Shown: positions 45,041 through 54,223, counted from the stretch's first letter. The stretch: DNA of 64,000 bases from Betaproteobacteria bacterium HGW-Betaproteobacteria-1 (GCA_002842435.1 PHCX01000004.1:1-64000); one strand, 5' to 3'. A program made the numbers and translations. The notes: generated from the sequence alone by a model not told the origin.

Positions 45041-45529
45041 CTAATCCAGAAGTTCAGTCTTGGGTTTGTTGCAGATATGGATATCAATGCCATGCTTGTC
45101 GGCTGCAGCCTGCACAACCTTGGACACATCTTCCCATTTCAAGCCGCCGAAACCGCAGCCGATTTTGGTCATATAGAGCGGAATCTTCAGAAAGCTGGCG
45201 AAGTCGGCGGCGTGGTTGACTACGCGTTCAATCGCGTTGATGTCGGCATAGACCTTGCCATCCACACCGTAGTCCTTTTGTGTCAGGCCGTTTAATACAT
45301 AAAGGTCTTTATCCTCGATCTGCACCTCAACGACGCGCCCCAGTATGTTGCGTCCCATTTTGTTGGCAATCTGGCAGTAGGAGCGATAAGGCGGAAAGAT
45401 CATGGGGAATGCCGAGCGCAAAGCGAGGGATTGGCCGAATCCCATTACGCCTTTGGTGTTGCAGCCGTGAAGAATCACCCCCTGCTGAATTTTGGTGAGA
45501 TCCTGTTCTATTTCAATCAACTTGCCCAT
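45041..45529 (-). CDS. Macrodomain protein (ADP-ribose binding)
   Basis: The 162-residue single-domain protein matches the macrodomain fold: VILHGCNTKGVMGFGQSLALRSAFP (the Asn of the catalytic loop and the glycine-rich GFG turn) and TKIGCGFGGLKWEDVSKVV, the ribose/phosphate loop. It resembles small phage-like ADP-ribose-1''-phosphatases. Such proteins hydrolyse ADP-ribose derivatives or reverse ADP-ribosylation; no partner transferase is adjacent. It sits just outside the left end of the sMMO segment, divergent from the ettA remnant. Confidence 0.82.
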   Translation of the reverse strand: MGKLIEIEQDLTKIQQGVILHGCNTKGVMGFGQSLALRSAFPMIFPPYRSYCQIANKMGRNILGRVVEVQIEDKDLYVLNGLTQKDYGVDGKVYADINAIERVVNHAADFASFLKIPLYMTKIGCGFGGLKWEDVSKVVQAAADKHGIDIHICNKPKTELLD

Positions 45530-45637
45530 GAGTGTTCCTGCTTTGTTATTGATGGATTACACACCATTATGCTACCAAGTCCTTGCAAGATAAATGCAGC
45601 AATTTACGTACCAAAATCCCATGCAAGTATTCTGACC

Positions 45638-45688
45638 ATGGTCCATATGTAATGTCCGTGCTCCGTGTGAGCAAAGTCGTGCCACCTA
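45638..45688 (+). pseudogene. Truncated ettA 5' end (left boundary of the sMMO segment)
   Basis: Fifty-one bases align to the first 52 bases of the intact ettA at 60781 with five substitutions and a one-base deletion. The deletion shifts the frame at the third codon and similarity stops abruptly after GTGCCACCTA. Three of the five substitutions are at third codon positions, so the copy diverged while still coding. It is a direct repeat of the right-hand copy and, with it, brackets the 15-kb sMMO segment. Confidence 0.85.
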
Positions 45689-45801
45689 TACCGAGCCGGT
45701 TGTTGATCTCGACAGGCAGACTGTCTGGGCTTGGGCTACGCGATGATTCTAAGTCAAAGTGCAAATGTGCGAGAAGGAGCGTCCAATTTGGACTAAGGGC
45801 A

Positions 45802-47472
45802 TCATGAGCGCGGATCCTCGCGAGTCGCAGCTGCCCATTCCGCGGTATAGCCCAAGGTTGGATCGTCAAGCGGCAATTCGGTGATCACGCACCCAGTTGT
45901 TACCATGGTACAGGCCATGCTGGCAGCCTTTTCTAACGCTAGACGGGAAACCAGGACGGGATCAAGGATGCCGGCTTCGAATAAATCGCCATAGTTGCCG
46001 GTGATGGCATTTAGGCCCCAAAACTCATCATCTGAGCTCGAAACCATCGCGATGACTTCGGACGGTACTAACCCGGAATTGATGCTGATACGGCTGATCG
46101 GTTCTTCGAGAGATTTGCGGACAATGTTTATCCCATAGTCTTGATCGAGGTTTTCGCCATTCAGTCCATTGAGCGCCCGACGTGACCGTAAAAGACTTAC
46201 GCCTCCGCCGGCGAGAACACCTTCTTTTAACGCTGCTGTGACCGAGTTGTGGGCATTTTCTATGCGTTGCAGGCGTTCCTTGATTATCAGATCGGATAGC
46301 CCACCAACTCTTACGATCACATTATTGCCGACAAGCCCCTTGATGCGATCTTCCAAGCCCTCCAGTGCGTGTGACCTTCCAGTAGGAGATTTGGTGCCGG
46401 AACGCCCGCTTTTGAGTTCCTCATGCTCCATACGCAAGCCTGCCAAGCGTTCCTGGATTGCAACGGAATCTCCGCTCGCGCCAAGAATGGTTATTTCATC
46501 TTCAGTTACTATTACGCGTTCTATGCGTCCCAAGTCTTCGATTTTTATATCAGCCAAGCTATCGCCGTTATCCTCCATAAGCACCCTTCCGCCTGTCATT
46601 GCAGCCAGATCGGCCAGCGTATCGGCGCGATGGTCGCCATAGCCGGGCGGCTTTACTGTGACACAGCGAACAATGCCACGGATATGGTTTAGCAAAAGGC
46701 CAGGTAATGCTGCCTCATCGACGTCATCAGCAATAATAAGCAGCGATCCTTTTTTCTCGGTAACTATATCCAGTAGCGGGATCAGCTCCTCGAATCTATG
46801 GATCACCCGATCATAGAGAAGAATGTATGGAGCAGACAGTTCGACTGTATTGCGATCGCTGTTTGGAGACATATAACCCTGATCCCATCTCATTCCTTCG
46901 ACGACCTCAACTTTGTCTTCCATCTCGTGTCCCAGCTCGATATTGATGATGCCGTTATCACCAGCGAGCTCTATGGCCGAGGCAAGTAACTCTCCAATAT
47001 CCTTTTCACCATTTGCAGCTACCGTCGCTACATGCGCGATGGACTCCCGGTCGGAGCAATTCCGGGCGCGTTTTGCGAGATCCGCTGTCACGGCCTGTGT
47101 CGCGCGTTCCATGCCACGCAGGATTCCGGTCGGATCGATGCCGACGCTAATACCTTTCACGACTTCAAGCAGAAATCGCCGGGCAAGTACTACGGAAGTT
47201 GTGGTGCCATCCCCCACCTCTTTGGAGACTTCGCTTACCATCTGTTGGAGCATGGTCACCCCAACATTTTTGAATCGATCGTTGAGATCAATGGTTTTAG
47301 CGACGGTAATACCATCCTTGGTCAGAATGGGGGCAATCCCAGCCGTTCTGTGTTCGATAGCTACCGTGCGACCACGCGGCCCCATGGTTACCTGCACAGC
47401 ATCAGCCAAAACGTTAACACCTGCCAGCAGGTTCTCCATTGCTGTGAATCCGTACAAAAAATCTTTTGCCAT
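45802..47472 (-). CDS. mmoG: GroEL-like chaperonin of the sMMO locus (MmoG)
   Basis: The 556-residue protein is a divergent group I chaperonin: MAKDFLYGFTAMENLLAGVNVLADAVQVTMGPRGRTVAI, then ILTKDGITVAKTI, VGDGTTTSVVLARR and KPPGYGDHRADTLADLAAMTGG match GroEL. It lacks the GroEL C-terminal Gly-Gly-Met repeat and ends with a different tail (YTAEWAAATREDPRS). MmoG is needed, with MmoR, for sMMO expression in Methylosinus and is thought to help fold MmoR or the hydroxylase. No groES-like gene accompanies it, so it may use the host cochaperonin. Last gene of the mmo run, next to the ettA remnant. Confidence 0.9.
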   Translation of the reverse strand: MAKDFLYGFTAMENLLAGVNVLADAVQVTMGPRGRTVAIEHRTAGIAPILTKDGITVAKTIDLNDRFKNVGVTMLQQMVSEVSKEVGDGTTTSVVLARRFLLEVVKGISVGIDPTGILRGMERATQAVTADLAKRARNCSDRESIAHVATVAANGEKDIGELLASAIELAGDNGIINIELGHEMEDKVEVVEGMRWDQGYMSPNSDRNTVELSAPYILLYDRVIHRFEELIPLLDIVTEKKGSLLIIADDVDEAALPGLLLNHIRGIVRCVTVKPPGYGDHRADTLADLAAMTGGRVLMEDNGDSLADIKIEDLGRIERVIVTEDEITILGASGDSVAIQERLAGLRMEHEELKSGRSGTKSPTGRSHALEGLEDRIKGLVGNNVIVRVGGLSDLIIKERLQRIENAHNSVTAALKEGVLAGGGVSLLRSRRALNGLNGENLDQDYGINIVRKSLEEPISRISINSGLVPSEVIAMVSSSDDEFWGLNAITGNYGDLFEAGILDPVLVSRLALEKAASMACTMVTTGCVITELPLDDPTLGYTAEWAAATREDPRS

Positions 47473-47562
47473 CTTCTGCTCCTTCGTCCTGCATGCTGAT
47501 TATTTTAAGAGGGCTCGTAGCAATGATTTAAATAATACCCAGAGCCTGATTTCAGGATATTT

Positions 47563-47913
47563 TTAATCGCTTTCTTTTTCCCCGCTCTGCTCGTCCACTG
47601 TTTTACTTGGTAGATTCATCAATTCGTTACTCATAACCATATAGCTTTGGCCCACAAGCGCACGTCTGGAGTGAGATTGTTCAAGGCGAGACCATATCCA
47701 TATAAGTTTGCGGTCGTCATGGTCGATAAAGCGCTTCACTTCTTCCATCTCTGCAGGATCGAACTCTTTGTTCCAATACATGTTCAATTCGTGGACGCGT
47801 TCCTTACCCAATGCAGCCAGCGATTTCGCTTCTTCCTCTTTTAATTCCTGGATCGTTGCATCCAGCTGCTGCGCCATTTGAGACAGAAACTCCTGATCTT
47901 CGCGATCTATCAT
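47563..47913 (-). CDS. Unrecognised small acidic protein between mmoR and mmoG
   Basis: The 116-residue product (start at 47913, MIDREDQEF, preceded by AGGAGAGCAAG) has an N-terminal coiled-coil-like helix (EFLSQMAQQLDATIQELKEEE), a middle segment with many acidic residues and two Trp (WNKEFDPAEMEEVKRFIDHDD, then LIWIWSRLEQ) and a polar C-terminus. I recognise no family. No signal peptide or membrane segment. It lies in the same direction between the sMMO activator and its chaperonin, which suggests an accessory role in activation or assembly, but this is only position-based. Confidence 0.75.
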   Translation of the reverse strand: MIDREDQEFLSQMAQQLDATIQELKEEEAKSLAALGKERVHELNMYWNKEFDPAEMEEVKRFIDHDDRKLIWIWSRLEQSHSRRALVGQSYMVMSNELMNLPSKTVDEQSGEKESD

Positions 47914-48110
47914 CTTGCTCTCCTTTGAAACTTTCTTGGCAGAGGGTCGGGGTAGGTGGTTTACCGCTTCCACAGGATTTCATTTCATGTTTCTCTTGCG
48001 GGCATTAATATTCGGTTTGTTTCTGCTCAAAGCGCTTGCGCGCGTATGCCGATCTTGGCTGTGGCCTGTGCTGTCGATGGCAGTCGATCACCACGATGGG
48101 CGATTTTTAT

Positions 48111-50423
48111 TTAGGATTTAGGCCTCAATTCGTAACGAGTCATTTTGTGATACAAGGTAGCGCGCGTGACCCCTAATATCCGGGCTGCCTCAGATATATT
48201 GCCATTGCTAGAGGCGAGAGCCGCTCGAATCCCCTGAATTTCAAAATCTACTAACGCCATCCCTCCTTCCTGCAGGGGTTTTTCACTGACCATGCTCTGA
48301 TCGATGCTATTCTGGTTGAAGAGTTTTTCATCGGGTATGCTGCCTTGCGAAAATCTTAATTCATCAAGAAAATACCAGGGCAGATCAGAAATCCTCAAGA
48401 CCTCTCCGTCGCTCATCGCAATTGAAGAGCGCAGCAAGTTAGTCAACTCACGAATGTTTCCGGGCCAAGGGTGTTTGAGGAAAATTTCCCAGACTTCTTT
48501 GCTTATCTTCATAGGCTCGTAGATCCCGATGGCGTGCCGTTCCCTTTCCAGCAGACTTTGGATCAGTCGCATTTTGTCAGGCCGCTCACGTAAAGGTGGC
48601 AGCCATACTTGGGCTCCGTTGAGACGGTAATAAAGATCGCGCCGGAAGGTGCCCTCCCGTACCTTATCTTGAAGCCTGCAATGGGTCGCAGCGACTACAT
48701 GGACATTCACCTTGATCGGCACCCGGCCGCCAACAGGAACAAATTCTGAACTATCGAGAACCCGCAACAAGGTAGCCTGAAGGTCAAGCGCCATATCCCC
48801 GATTTCATCCAGAAACAGCACTCCCTTGTCGGCCAGCAGGAACTTGCCTGGCTTGCCTTTGCTGTTGGCACCGGTGAAGCTTCCTGGCTCGTAACCGAAA
48901 AGTTCGCTTTCTATGAGTTCACGCGGGATGGAGGCACAATTGATGGCAACCAGCGGTTCATCCTTTCGCGGCCCGGCCGCATGCATGCAGCGCACAAGGT
49001 AGTCTTTGCCGACGCCAGATTCACCGGTTATCAGAATCTGGATTTTCTTATCCTGGAATCCGATTGCCTGCTGTAGAGCGGATTCCAGCACCGAATCCTT
49101 CCAGTGGGTATCTTCCCGATGGTTTAAGCTGATACTGGATGAAACCAATGTCGATAGTGTTTTCGCAGGCAAGACAAGAGGAATATTGGACTGCTTTGGG
49201 GTGTGGTCAGTTATCTGAGAAATCCCACTGCTTTCGACTTCGCCTCCACTTTTTTTAGGCGGCTCCAGCTCCTCACGCATTTTTTTAGGTACCTGAACAA
49301 GGATATTAGTGGGGGGGGCGAAATTCTGTACTCTGGGCGGTTCCTGTTTCTCTGCGATGTTCTGTTGCATAGCGCCGGCCTCAGCCAATAGGCGCATCCC
49401 ATTCGGTGATTTGACTTCCAGGGCACCACCACCTTGTGCCAGTCGTGCAATCATATCCTGCAACCCGTTATCCAATACCTGATTGATGTTTTGGTTCAGG
49501 AGGTCTTCGTGGCGCTGATAACCAAGAAGAAGTAGTGCAGTGCGGTTTACCCCATGGATACAACCTTGGTCGTCAACATTGAGCATGCCGTCGAAGAGGG
49601 CTTCTTGCATTCCCACGATCTCGCCGGAAAGGGCAGGCCGCAACTGAATCAGGAATCCAGCCGGCCCGTGCCGTTTGAAAAGGTTCAGTTCGACCAGAGA
49701 GCCGGCGAGACGCAAGAATGCCAGCATGGATTGAGCCGAGTCGCGGCGATCTGTAATGATTCCAAGCGTTGCCAATAATTGGCCGTCAGGCTGGAATATG
49801 GGATATCCGGCCGTCGCGAAGGGGTGAAGTTCTGAGTAAAAATGTTCTTTGCCGTCAAAAGCCACTGGCTCCCGGAGAACGGCCGCTGTGCCCAATCCAC
49901 TATTACCCAGGGAGTCTTCGCTCCAGCTTACGCCGAGCTGCACCAGTCGCCTGCCCGCCGGACACAGTTGCAGACCGGAATTCATTACGTGGATCAAGCT
50001 GCCAGAAGCATCCATAACTAACAAGGTGACGCCGGTTTCCAGCAGATATGAATAGAGGTTGTAGGTCAACTCAAGCAAGCTTTCCTTGATTCCGCTCATG
50101 ACTTGCTTTTTAGCAGCTTCATCGGCACTGCCGTTCAGCAGGTCAGCCTCAGGTCGAAGCCCATAGTCCTCTAAGCATCTTCGCCAAGCTTCCGCAACCT
50201 GTGGGCGCACCCAATCCAGGCCTTCGGGCGCCTGTTGGCTTTGCTTCATCCAGTTCCATGCAACGCCGGGGCGATCCACCCCGAACAGACCAGTTTCCTT
50301 TTCAGAGGCTGCAATGCTGCTTGACCCCGTCTCAGAGTAGCCATTCGAGGAGATATAATCTTCTGGAGGAGCCATCCGCATGTCTCCTGAATTTGGATGA
50401 AATCTGACTTTACTGCTACCCAT
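48111..50423 (-). CDS. mmoR: Sigma-54-dependent activator of sMMO (MmoR)
   Basis: The 770-residue enhancer-binding protein (start at 50423, MGSSKVRF, with ATAGGAG six bases upstream; the frame continues upstream without support) has an N-terminal AcoR/GAF-like sensory part (about residues 70-250), a PAS-like stretch near 280-340, a Pro/Lys linker, an AAA+ domain with Walker A GESGVGKD (467-474), the sigma-54 contact loop as GSFTGA (514-519) instead of the usual GAFTGA, Walker B GVLFLDEIGD (534-543), and a Fis-type helix-turn-helix (GNISEAARILGVTRATLYHKM). It should act on the -24/-12 promoter upstream of mmoX through the paired palindromes at 56170-56206. Confidence 0.92.
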   Translation of the reverse strand: MGSSKVRFHPNSGDMRMAPPEDYISSNGYSETGSSSIAASEKETGLFGVDRPGVAWNWMKQSQQAPEGLDWVRPQVAEAWRRCLEDYGLRPEADLLNGSADEAAKKQVMSGIKESLLELTYNLYSYLLETGVTLLVMDASGSLIHVMNSGLQLCPAGRRLVQLGVSWSEDSLGNSGLGTAAVLREPVAFDGKEHFYSELHPFATAGYPIFQPDGQLLATLGIITDRRDSAQSMLAFLRLAGSLVELNLFKRHGPAGFLIQLRPALSGEIVGMQEALFDGMLNVDDQGCIHGVNRTALLLLGYQRHEDLLNQNINQVLDNGLQDMIARLAQGGGALEVKSPNGMRLLAEAGAMQQNIAEKQEPPRVQNFAPPTNILVQVPKKMREELEPPKKSGGEVESSGISQITDHTPKQSNIPLVLPAKTLSTLVSSSISLNHREDTHWKDSVLESALQQAIGFQDKKIQILITGESGVGKDYLVRCMHAAGPRKDEPLVAINCASIPRELIESELFGYEPGSFTGANSKGKPGKFLLADKGVLFLDEIGDMALDLQATLLRVLDSSEFVPVGGRVPIKVNVHVVAATHCRLQDKVREGTFRRDLYYRLNGAQVWLPPLRERPDKMRLIQSLLERERHAIGIYEPMKISKEVWEIFLKHPWPGNIRELTNLLRSSIAMSDGEVLRISDLPWYFLDELRFSQGSIPDEKLFNQNSIDQSMVSEKPLQEGGMALVDFEIQGIRAALASSNGNISEAARILGVTRATLYHKMTRYELRPKS

Positions 50424-50445
50424 CTTACTCCTATCCATAAAGTAG

Positions 50446-50474
50446 TTATTAAAGTATTTCCATTTTGGTATCAA
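50446..50474 (-). promoter_or_regulatory. Possible sigma-70 promoter of mmoR
   Basis: On the minus strand TTGATA and TAATAA are 17 bases apart, about 20-50 bases upstream of the mmoR start and within the 190-bp gap after mmoC. The -10 match is poor, so this is tentative; a separate promoter for mmoR would let the activator precede the structural genes. Confidence 0.3.
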
Positions 50475-50613
50475 GGTTATTAGCGTTAAGCGAAGTTGTT
50501 CTATATCCGCCAACTAAGACTTTGAAACATAACTGCTGCTACAACCTATAGATGCTACTTGGTGCGGTCTACCAGATGTGGGCGAGTTGTGGGGCAACCC
50601 ATCAAGCGAGTTT

Positions 50614-51699
50614 TTAGGCCTGACGGAGGACAAAACCTCCTTTTTCAGGATCGGCGCTTGCTTCGCTGGCAGGTGTGAATTTTTCGAGGTATATCTGATC
50701 CTTGGGCACACCATACTCCTCTGCCACTTTGAATGTAGCGTCGACCATTCCGGGTGGGCCGCACAAATAGATGTCGGGTTTGGCCAGTGCTTCAGTCAGA
50801 TGCTGGCGCAATAAATCTACAACCGTTCCTGTTGCCCCCTTCCAGTCCGGCTCAGGAAGCATGACAGCCACGCCCAATGTGAGTTTGGGCATTGATTCTG
50901 CCAGTTTCAGTAGCTCATCATAGTAAAATAGTTCATGTTGATGAGTGACGCCAAAGAGCAGTTTTGTTTCATGAGGAGCTTTTTCTTCCTGCATCGCGCG
51001 AACCATCGACAGAACAGGCGAAAGGCCGGTACCGCCTGCAATGAAATAACGGGGCCTGATGCCGTTGTGGTGCAGGTTAAACACGCCGAAAGGGCCGCGC
51101 AAATTGACCTGCTGGCTGATTTTGGCATCGTTCAATAGGTATTGAGAGAAAAGCCCGTCGGGTTGCAACCGGATCAAGAATTCCATGATGCCGTCGTCGC
51201 TGGGAGTCGTAGCCGGAGAAAAGGAGCGGCGCGTCTGAGTACCCGGAATTTCGATGTCCATATATTGACCAGCAAAGAAAGGCACTTTCAGCGCTACGCC
51301 AGTTTCCGGATCGGTGCATCGCACGACGAAACGTATAACATTGGAGGAAATCTTGTCACAAGCGATCACCTCGCCCGACCACTCGGTCTTCACTTCATGG
51401 AATGAGATTCTGTCGAAGGTGTAAGGTACGTCGAGATCAAGATCGCCACGAGGATAGCAACGACAGAGAAGTACCAGGCCATCCTCCTCTTCATTGGATG
51501 GCAGCGCCTGTGAGCTGTAATTCTTCATCTCATAATCGCCATCGGTACATTGCGCCTTGCAGGTCGCGCAACCGCCTTCTCTGCAAGATGACAGAAGGGT
51601 GACGTTTTGCCGTAAGGCCGCTGTGATTACATCCTCACTGAGGCCGCATTCAAAGGAGGTTGTTTCACCATCCTCGGTTTGTATTTGAATTCTAAACAT
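50614..51699 (-). CDS. mmoC: sMMO reductase component (MmoC)
   Basis: The 361-residue protein takes electrons from NADH to the hydroxylase. Its N-terminal plant-type 2Fe-2S domain has Cys39, Cys44, Cys47 (SCREGGCATC) and Cys79, each exactly three lower than the cluster ligands I recall in Methylococcus MmoC. The FAD site is RRSFSPATTP and the NADH site FIAGGTGLSPVLSMVR, with YLCGPPGMVDATFK near the end. It is about a dozen residues longer than usual, from a C-terminal extension (EASADPEKGGFVLRQA). Eighteen bp after mmoD. Confidence 0.95.
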   Translation of the reverse strand: MFRIQIQTEDGETTSFECGLSEDVITAALRQNVTLLSSCREGGCATCKAQCTDGDYEMKNYSSQALPSNEEEDGLVLLCRCYPRGDLDLDVPYTFDRISFHEVKTEWSGEVIACDKISSNVIRFVVRCTDPETGVALKVPFFAGQYMDIEIPGTQTRRSFSPATTPSDDGIMEFLIRLQPDGLFSQYLLNDAKISQQVNLRGPFGVFNLHHNGIRPRYFIAGGTGLSPVLSMVRAMQEEKAPHETKLLFGVTHQHELFYYDELLKLAESMPKLTLGVAVMLPEPDWKGATGTVVDLLRQHLTEALAKPDIYLCGPPGMVDATFKVAEEYGVPKDQIYLEKFTPASEASADPEKGGFVLRQA

Positions 51700-51717
51700 G
51701 AATAACTATCCTAAAAG

Positions 51718-51999
51718 TTATACCGGGTTATTTTTTCGGTTTTTATCAATCCCCTGAAAATAAACGAGGACGTGGCGTACCGCTTCTCTGGAGGACTCCA
51801 GACTCAAAGAACAGCCATGTTGAGCAAGTTCACTGTCGCGGAAAATTTGCCAGCGCCACATGAAGCCAAGGTCTTCGGTATAAGCGCTATAGTTCGCCGA
51901 GCGTTGGAGTTCAATTCGCTCAAACACTTCAAGCTTCTCAAGCAAACCTTTTTCAACAGAAGGAGAGAAGTCTGTTTCCTCATCAATATTTGCATTCAT
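51718..51999 (-). CDS. mmoD: sMMO accessory protein MmoD
   Basis: The 93-residue protein occupies the mmoD position between mmoZ and mmoC and shares the family core (YSAYTEDLGFMWRWQIFRDSELAQHGCSLSLESSREAVRHVLVYF). MmoD (OrfY, component D) binds the hydroxylase and inhibits it, and in Methylosinus takes part in the copper switch with methanobactin genes. No methanobactin genes are in this window. A GC-rich hairpin lies in the 95-bp gap upstream. Confidence 0.9.
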   Translation of the reverse strand: MNANIDEETDFSPSVEKGLLEKLEVFERIELQRSANYSAYTEDLGFMWRWQIFRDSELAQHGCSLSLESSREAVRHVLVYFQGIDKNRKNNPV

Positions 52000-52055
52000 T
52001 TCCAGAAACCTCCGGATACCAGCAATTTAGAAAGACACTTTTCATAATCTGGGAG

Positions 52056-52077
52056 GCCCGGGCGTAACTGCCCGGGC
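52056..52077 (-). other. GC-rich hairpin between mmoZ and mmoD
   Basis: GCCCGGGC-N6-GCCCGGGC, a perfect 8-bp all-GC stem, in the 95-bp gap after mmoZ. No T run follows, so it is a likely RNA-processing or attenuation element separating hydroxylase/MmoB genes from mmoD and mmoC. Confidence 0.7.
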
Positions 52078-52094
52078 ATTCCATTTTTACCTTG

Positions 52095-52598
52095 CTACTG
52101 AGGCACACCCAGATGAAGTACTTTCACGCCACGTTCCTTACGTAAATCTTCCAAAGAGGTTGCCAAATAATCTGTGTTGCGGAGTTCCATAAGGCGAGAG
52201 CCCAATTTGGTATCCGCTGCAAGGAAGTGATTCACGGGCATCACTGGTGGCTTGTACTGCTGACGGAATTCAAAGTGAATTTTCTCGGCAGAGTATTTGC
52301 ATTCAGCTTTTTCCAACTTCTGCACCCAGGTCTTGGCCACATCCGCAGCTAGTTCACCGGTTGTGCAACGGGCAGAGAGGTCTTCAGCTTTAAATGCACT
52401 GGCCTTGAGTACTGCCAGCTTCTCCTCGATCTTGGCCTCGATGAAGAGGTAGTCGAGATCAAGTTCGTAGGACGTACGCAACGGCGACGTATGGTTATGA
52501 CGAAATTCCTGAATAAACCTGGTAGCTGCTTCAACGGACGTCAGCCCGTTAATTTTTGCTTTCCAGTTTTCTCGAACCTCATTAATTTTATTTGCCAT
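52095..52598 (-). CDS. mmoZ: sMMO hydroxylase gamma subunit (MmoZ)
   Basis: The 167-residue all-helical subunit of the (alpha beta gamma)2 hydroxylase MMOH. The sequence has the typical Asn/Lys-rich helical start ([21 protein letters not shown]) and the conserved [37 protein letters not shown] segment. No metal or catalytic residue is expected. Nineteen bp after mmoB. Confidence 0.95.
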   Translation of the reverse strand: MANKINEVRENWKAKINGLTSVEAATRFIQEFRHNHTSPLRTSYELDLDYLFIEAKIEEKLAVLKASAFKAEDLSARCTTGELAADVAKTWVQKLEKAECKYSAEKIHFEFRQQYKPPVMPVNHFLAADTKLGSRLMELRNTDYLATSLEDLRKERGVKVLHLGVPQ

Positions 52599-52617
52599 GA
52601 TAATTTCCCTTTTTCTG

Positions 52618-53034
52618 TTAGATGTCAGTTAACTTACGATCCAGACCCATGAGCTCGGAAGTAATGATGAACTTATCGCCAATAGTGTAGGCGCGCCCAA
52701 TTGTTGAACTCACGTTGACCAAGAAGTCATAAACCGTGAAGGACTTGCCGAGCATTTCGCCCGCCTCGTGCGTGTCGACTTCGATCTTGCCGTCGGCCTT
52801 GATCCACCAGTAACCGGCCTTGTCTTCTACGGTAAGGGATGGATTTTCGGCCTTGCCGTCTTTCAGAATCATTTCGTCGATAATGGCATCTATCTCGTCG
52901 CTTTTCATAAGCACCAGTACGACGGCTTCGGACTCTTTAACGACCTGGTTTTCCTCAGCAAAGAATTCTTCATGGAAGGCCTTGCCCTCTTTTGCCATGA
53001 TGCCGGCGTTGTATGCATTTTTATTGGTAGTCAT
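52618..53034 (-). CDS. mmoB: sMMO regulatory protein B (MmoB)
   Basis: The 138-residue coupling protein binds MMOH and gates oxygen and methane access. Core seen: [34 protein letters not shown] and [39 protein letters not shown]. The N-terminal tail needed for function is present ([20 protein letters not shown]). The start at 53034 has AAGGAG upstream and lies 10 bp after the mmoY stop; a longer frame would overlap mmoY by 28 codons. Confidence 0.96.
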   Translation of the reverse strand: MTTNKNAYNAGIMAKEGKAFHEEFFAEENQVVKESEAVVLVLMKSDEIDAIIDEMILKDGKAENPSLTVEDKAGYWWIKADGKIEVDTHEAGEMLGKSFTVYDFLVNVSSTIGRAYTIGDKFIITSELMGLDRKLTDI

Positions 53035-53044
53035 AAATTTCTCC

Positions 53045-54223
53045 TTATCCCTTGAGGTTGCGGGTGATGGCGGCGACGTAATGTTCAACATCAACTTTAA
53101 TGTTGAGCGGCTTGGCATAGTCTTGAACCCAGTCGTTAAATACGCGGCGAACGGCTTCCTGAACGCTGACTTTGTCAGTAACCCCGGGAATCACGTCAAT
53201 ATTGCTGTAGATGCCCATGAAGTCAGTCAGTGATGCAACCGTTTTGGGCAGCCATTTGGCAGTCCAGGCACTCAAATACTTGCGGTTGAGCTCAGAAAAC
53301 TCGGGGTCGTCAGCCAGGCAGGTTAAGTAAAGATCCTGTATTGCAGCCTTGGTGGTCTGGAAATAAGTCTGCGCCTGACCAATGAAGAATGGCGTGAGAT
53401 TGTCGCCAAAATACGGGGCAACACGCTGGAAGAACTCACGACGTACAAATTGTCCGAACAATGGTTCAATAACTGCATGAATCGACCAGAGGATCTCGTT
53501 ATGATCCTGAATGCCTTGCCAGACTTCCTGAACTGTTTCACGGGCGCCCGAATAAATCGGATCCTTCATCCATAAGGCTTTCGACTCGTCGGTGGACTCA
53601 GAGAAACCCGGAACCAGCTTGGCGATGAATACTTTTTCAAGTTGAATCATCTGAGAGATATCGTTCTTGTCGAACGCAGCAAAAACAGCCGTGCTGCGGC
53701 CAAAATCCGACAAGATGTCCCGGCCCACTGAAGAGTGGGCATTGAACAAACCGTACTCATAGTGAAGCAATGCACCGTAAAATTTGCCGATCATTTCGTC
53801 GCGCCAAAAGGCATCCATCGTGCGAATGCTTCCTTCAGCCGAATAGCCCTCAAGGAAACGGTTGGTATAACCCCATTCCTCTGTTTTATTTTTCACATAA
53901 GGAGCATGCCAGCGGCGTGCTGGATCGCGATGGCGATTCCAGTCAGTAGTGCGTAGCTCCGTCAACTCATTACCCCATGATGGTCTGCCACCGTGGAACT
54001 TCTGAATCCAGTCGCCCCAGTCAAGCCCTCCTGCAATCCAATCCGGATTAGGCTGGGTGTACCCATTGAGGATTTCGTATTCGCTCAAACGCTTCCAGCG
54101 AGGCGTCATGAAATAGTTCATTCGAGTCTGCGTATCCAGCTTTCCTTCAGGAATCGCAGCCAAAATCACAGCTGCAGTTGCCGGGTCTGTCAGGCCACGT
54201 TTTCTTTGTTCTAAAGACATCAT
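53045..54223 (-). CDS. mmoY: sMMO hydroxylase beta subunit (MmoY)
   Basis: The 392-residue non-catalytic partner of MmoX; highly conserved pieces are MTPRWKRLSEYE, DWIAGGLDWGDWIQKFHGG, RRWHAPYVKNKTEEWGYT and GQFVRREFFQRVAPYFGDNLTPFF. It has the ferritin-like fold but no iron ligands. A second Met immediately follows the first; either could be the start (AGGAGAAG upstream). Sixty-nine bp after mmoX. Confidence 0.96.
   Translation of the reverse strand: MMSLEQRKRGLTDPATAAVILAAIPEGKLDTQTRMNYFMTPRWKRLSEYEILNGYTQPNPDWIAGGLDWGDWIQKFHGGRPSWGNELTELRTTDWNRHRDPARRWHAPYVKNKTEEWGYTNRFLEGYSAEGSIRTMDAFWRDEMIGKFYGALLHYEYGLFNAHSSVGRDILSDFGRSTAVFAAFDKNDISQMIQLEKVFIAKLVPGFSESTDESKALWMKDPIYSGARETVQEVWQGIQDHNEILWSIHAVIEPLFGQFVRREFFQRVAPYFGDNLTPFFIGQAQTYFQTTKAAIQDLYLTCLADDPEFSELNRKYLSAWTAKWLPKTVASLTDFMGIYSNIDVIPGVTDKVSVQEAVRRVFNDWVQDYAKPLNIKVDVEHYVAAITRNLKG

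Noticed and set aside
45567..45869. Minus-strand open frame of about 100 codons at the island's left border
   Set aside because: It overlaps mmoG and reads the ettA remnant backwards; the same shadow exists opposite the intact ettA. No ribosome site or family match.
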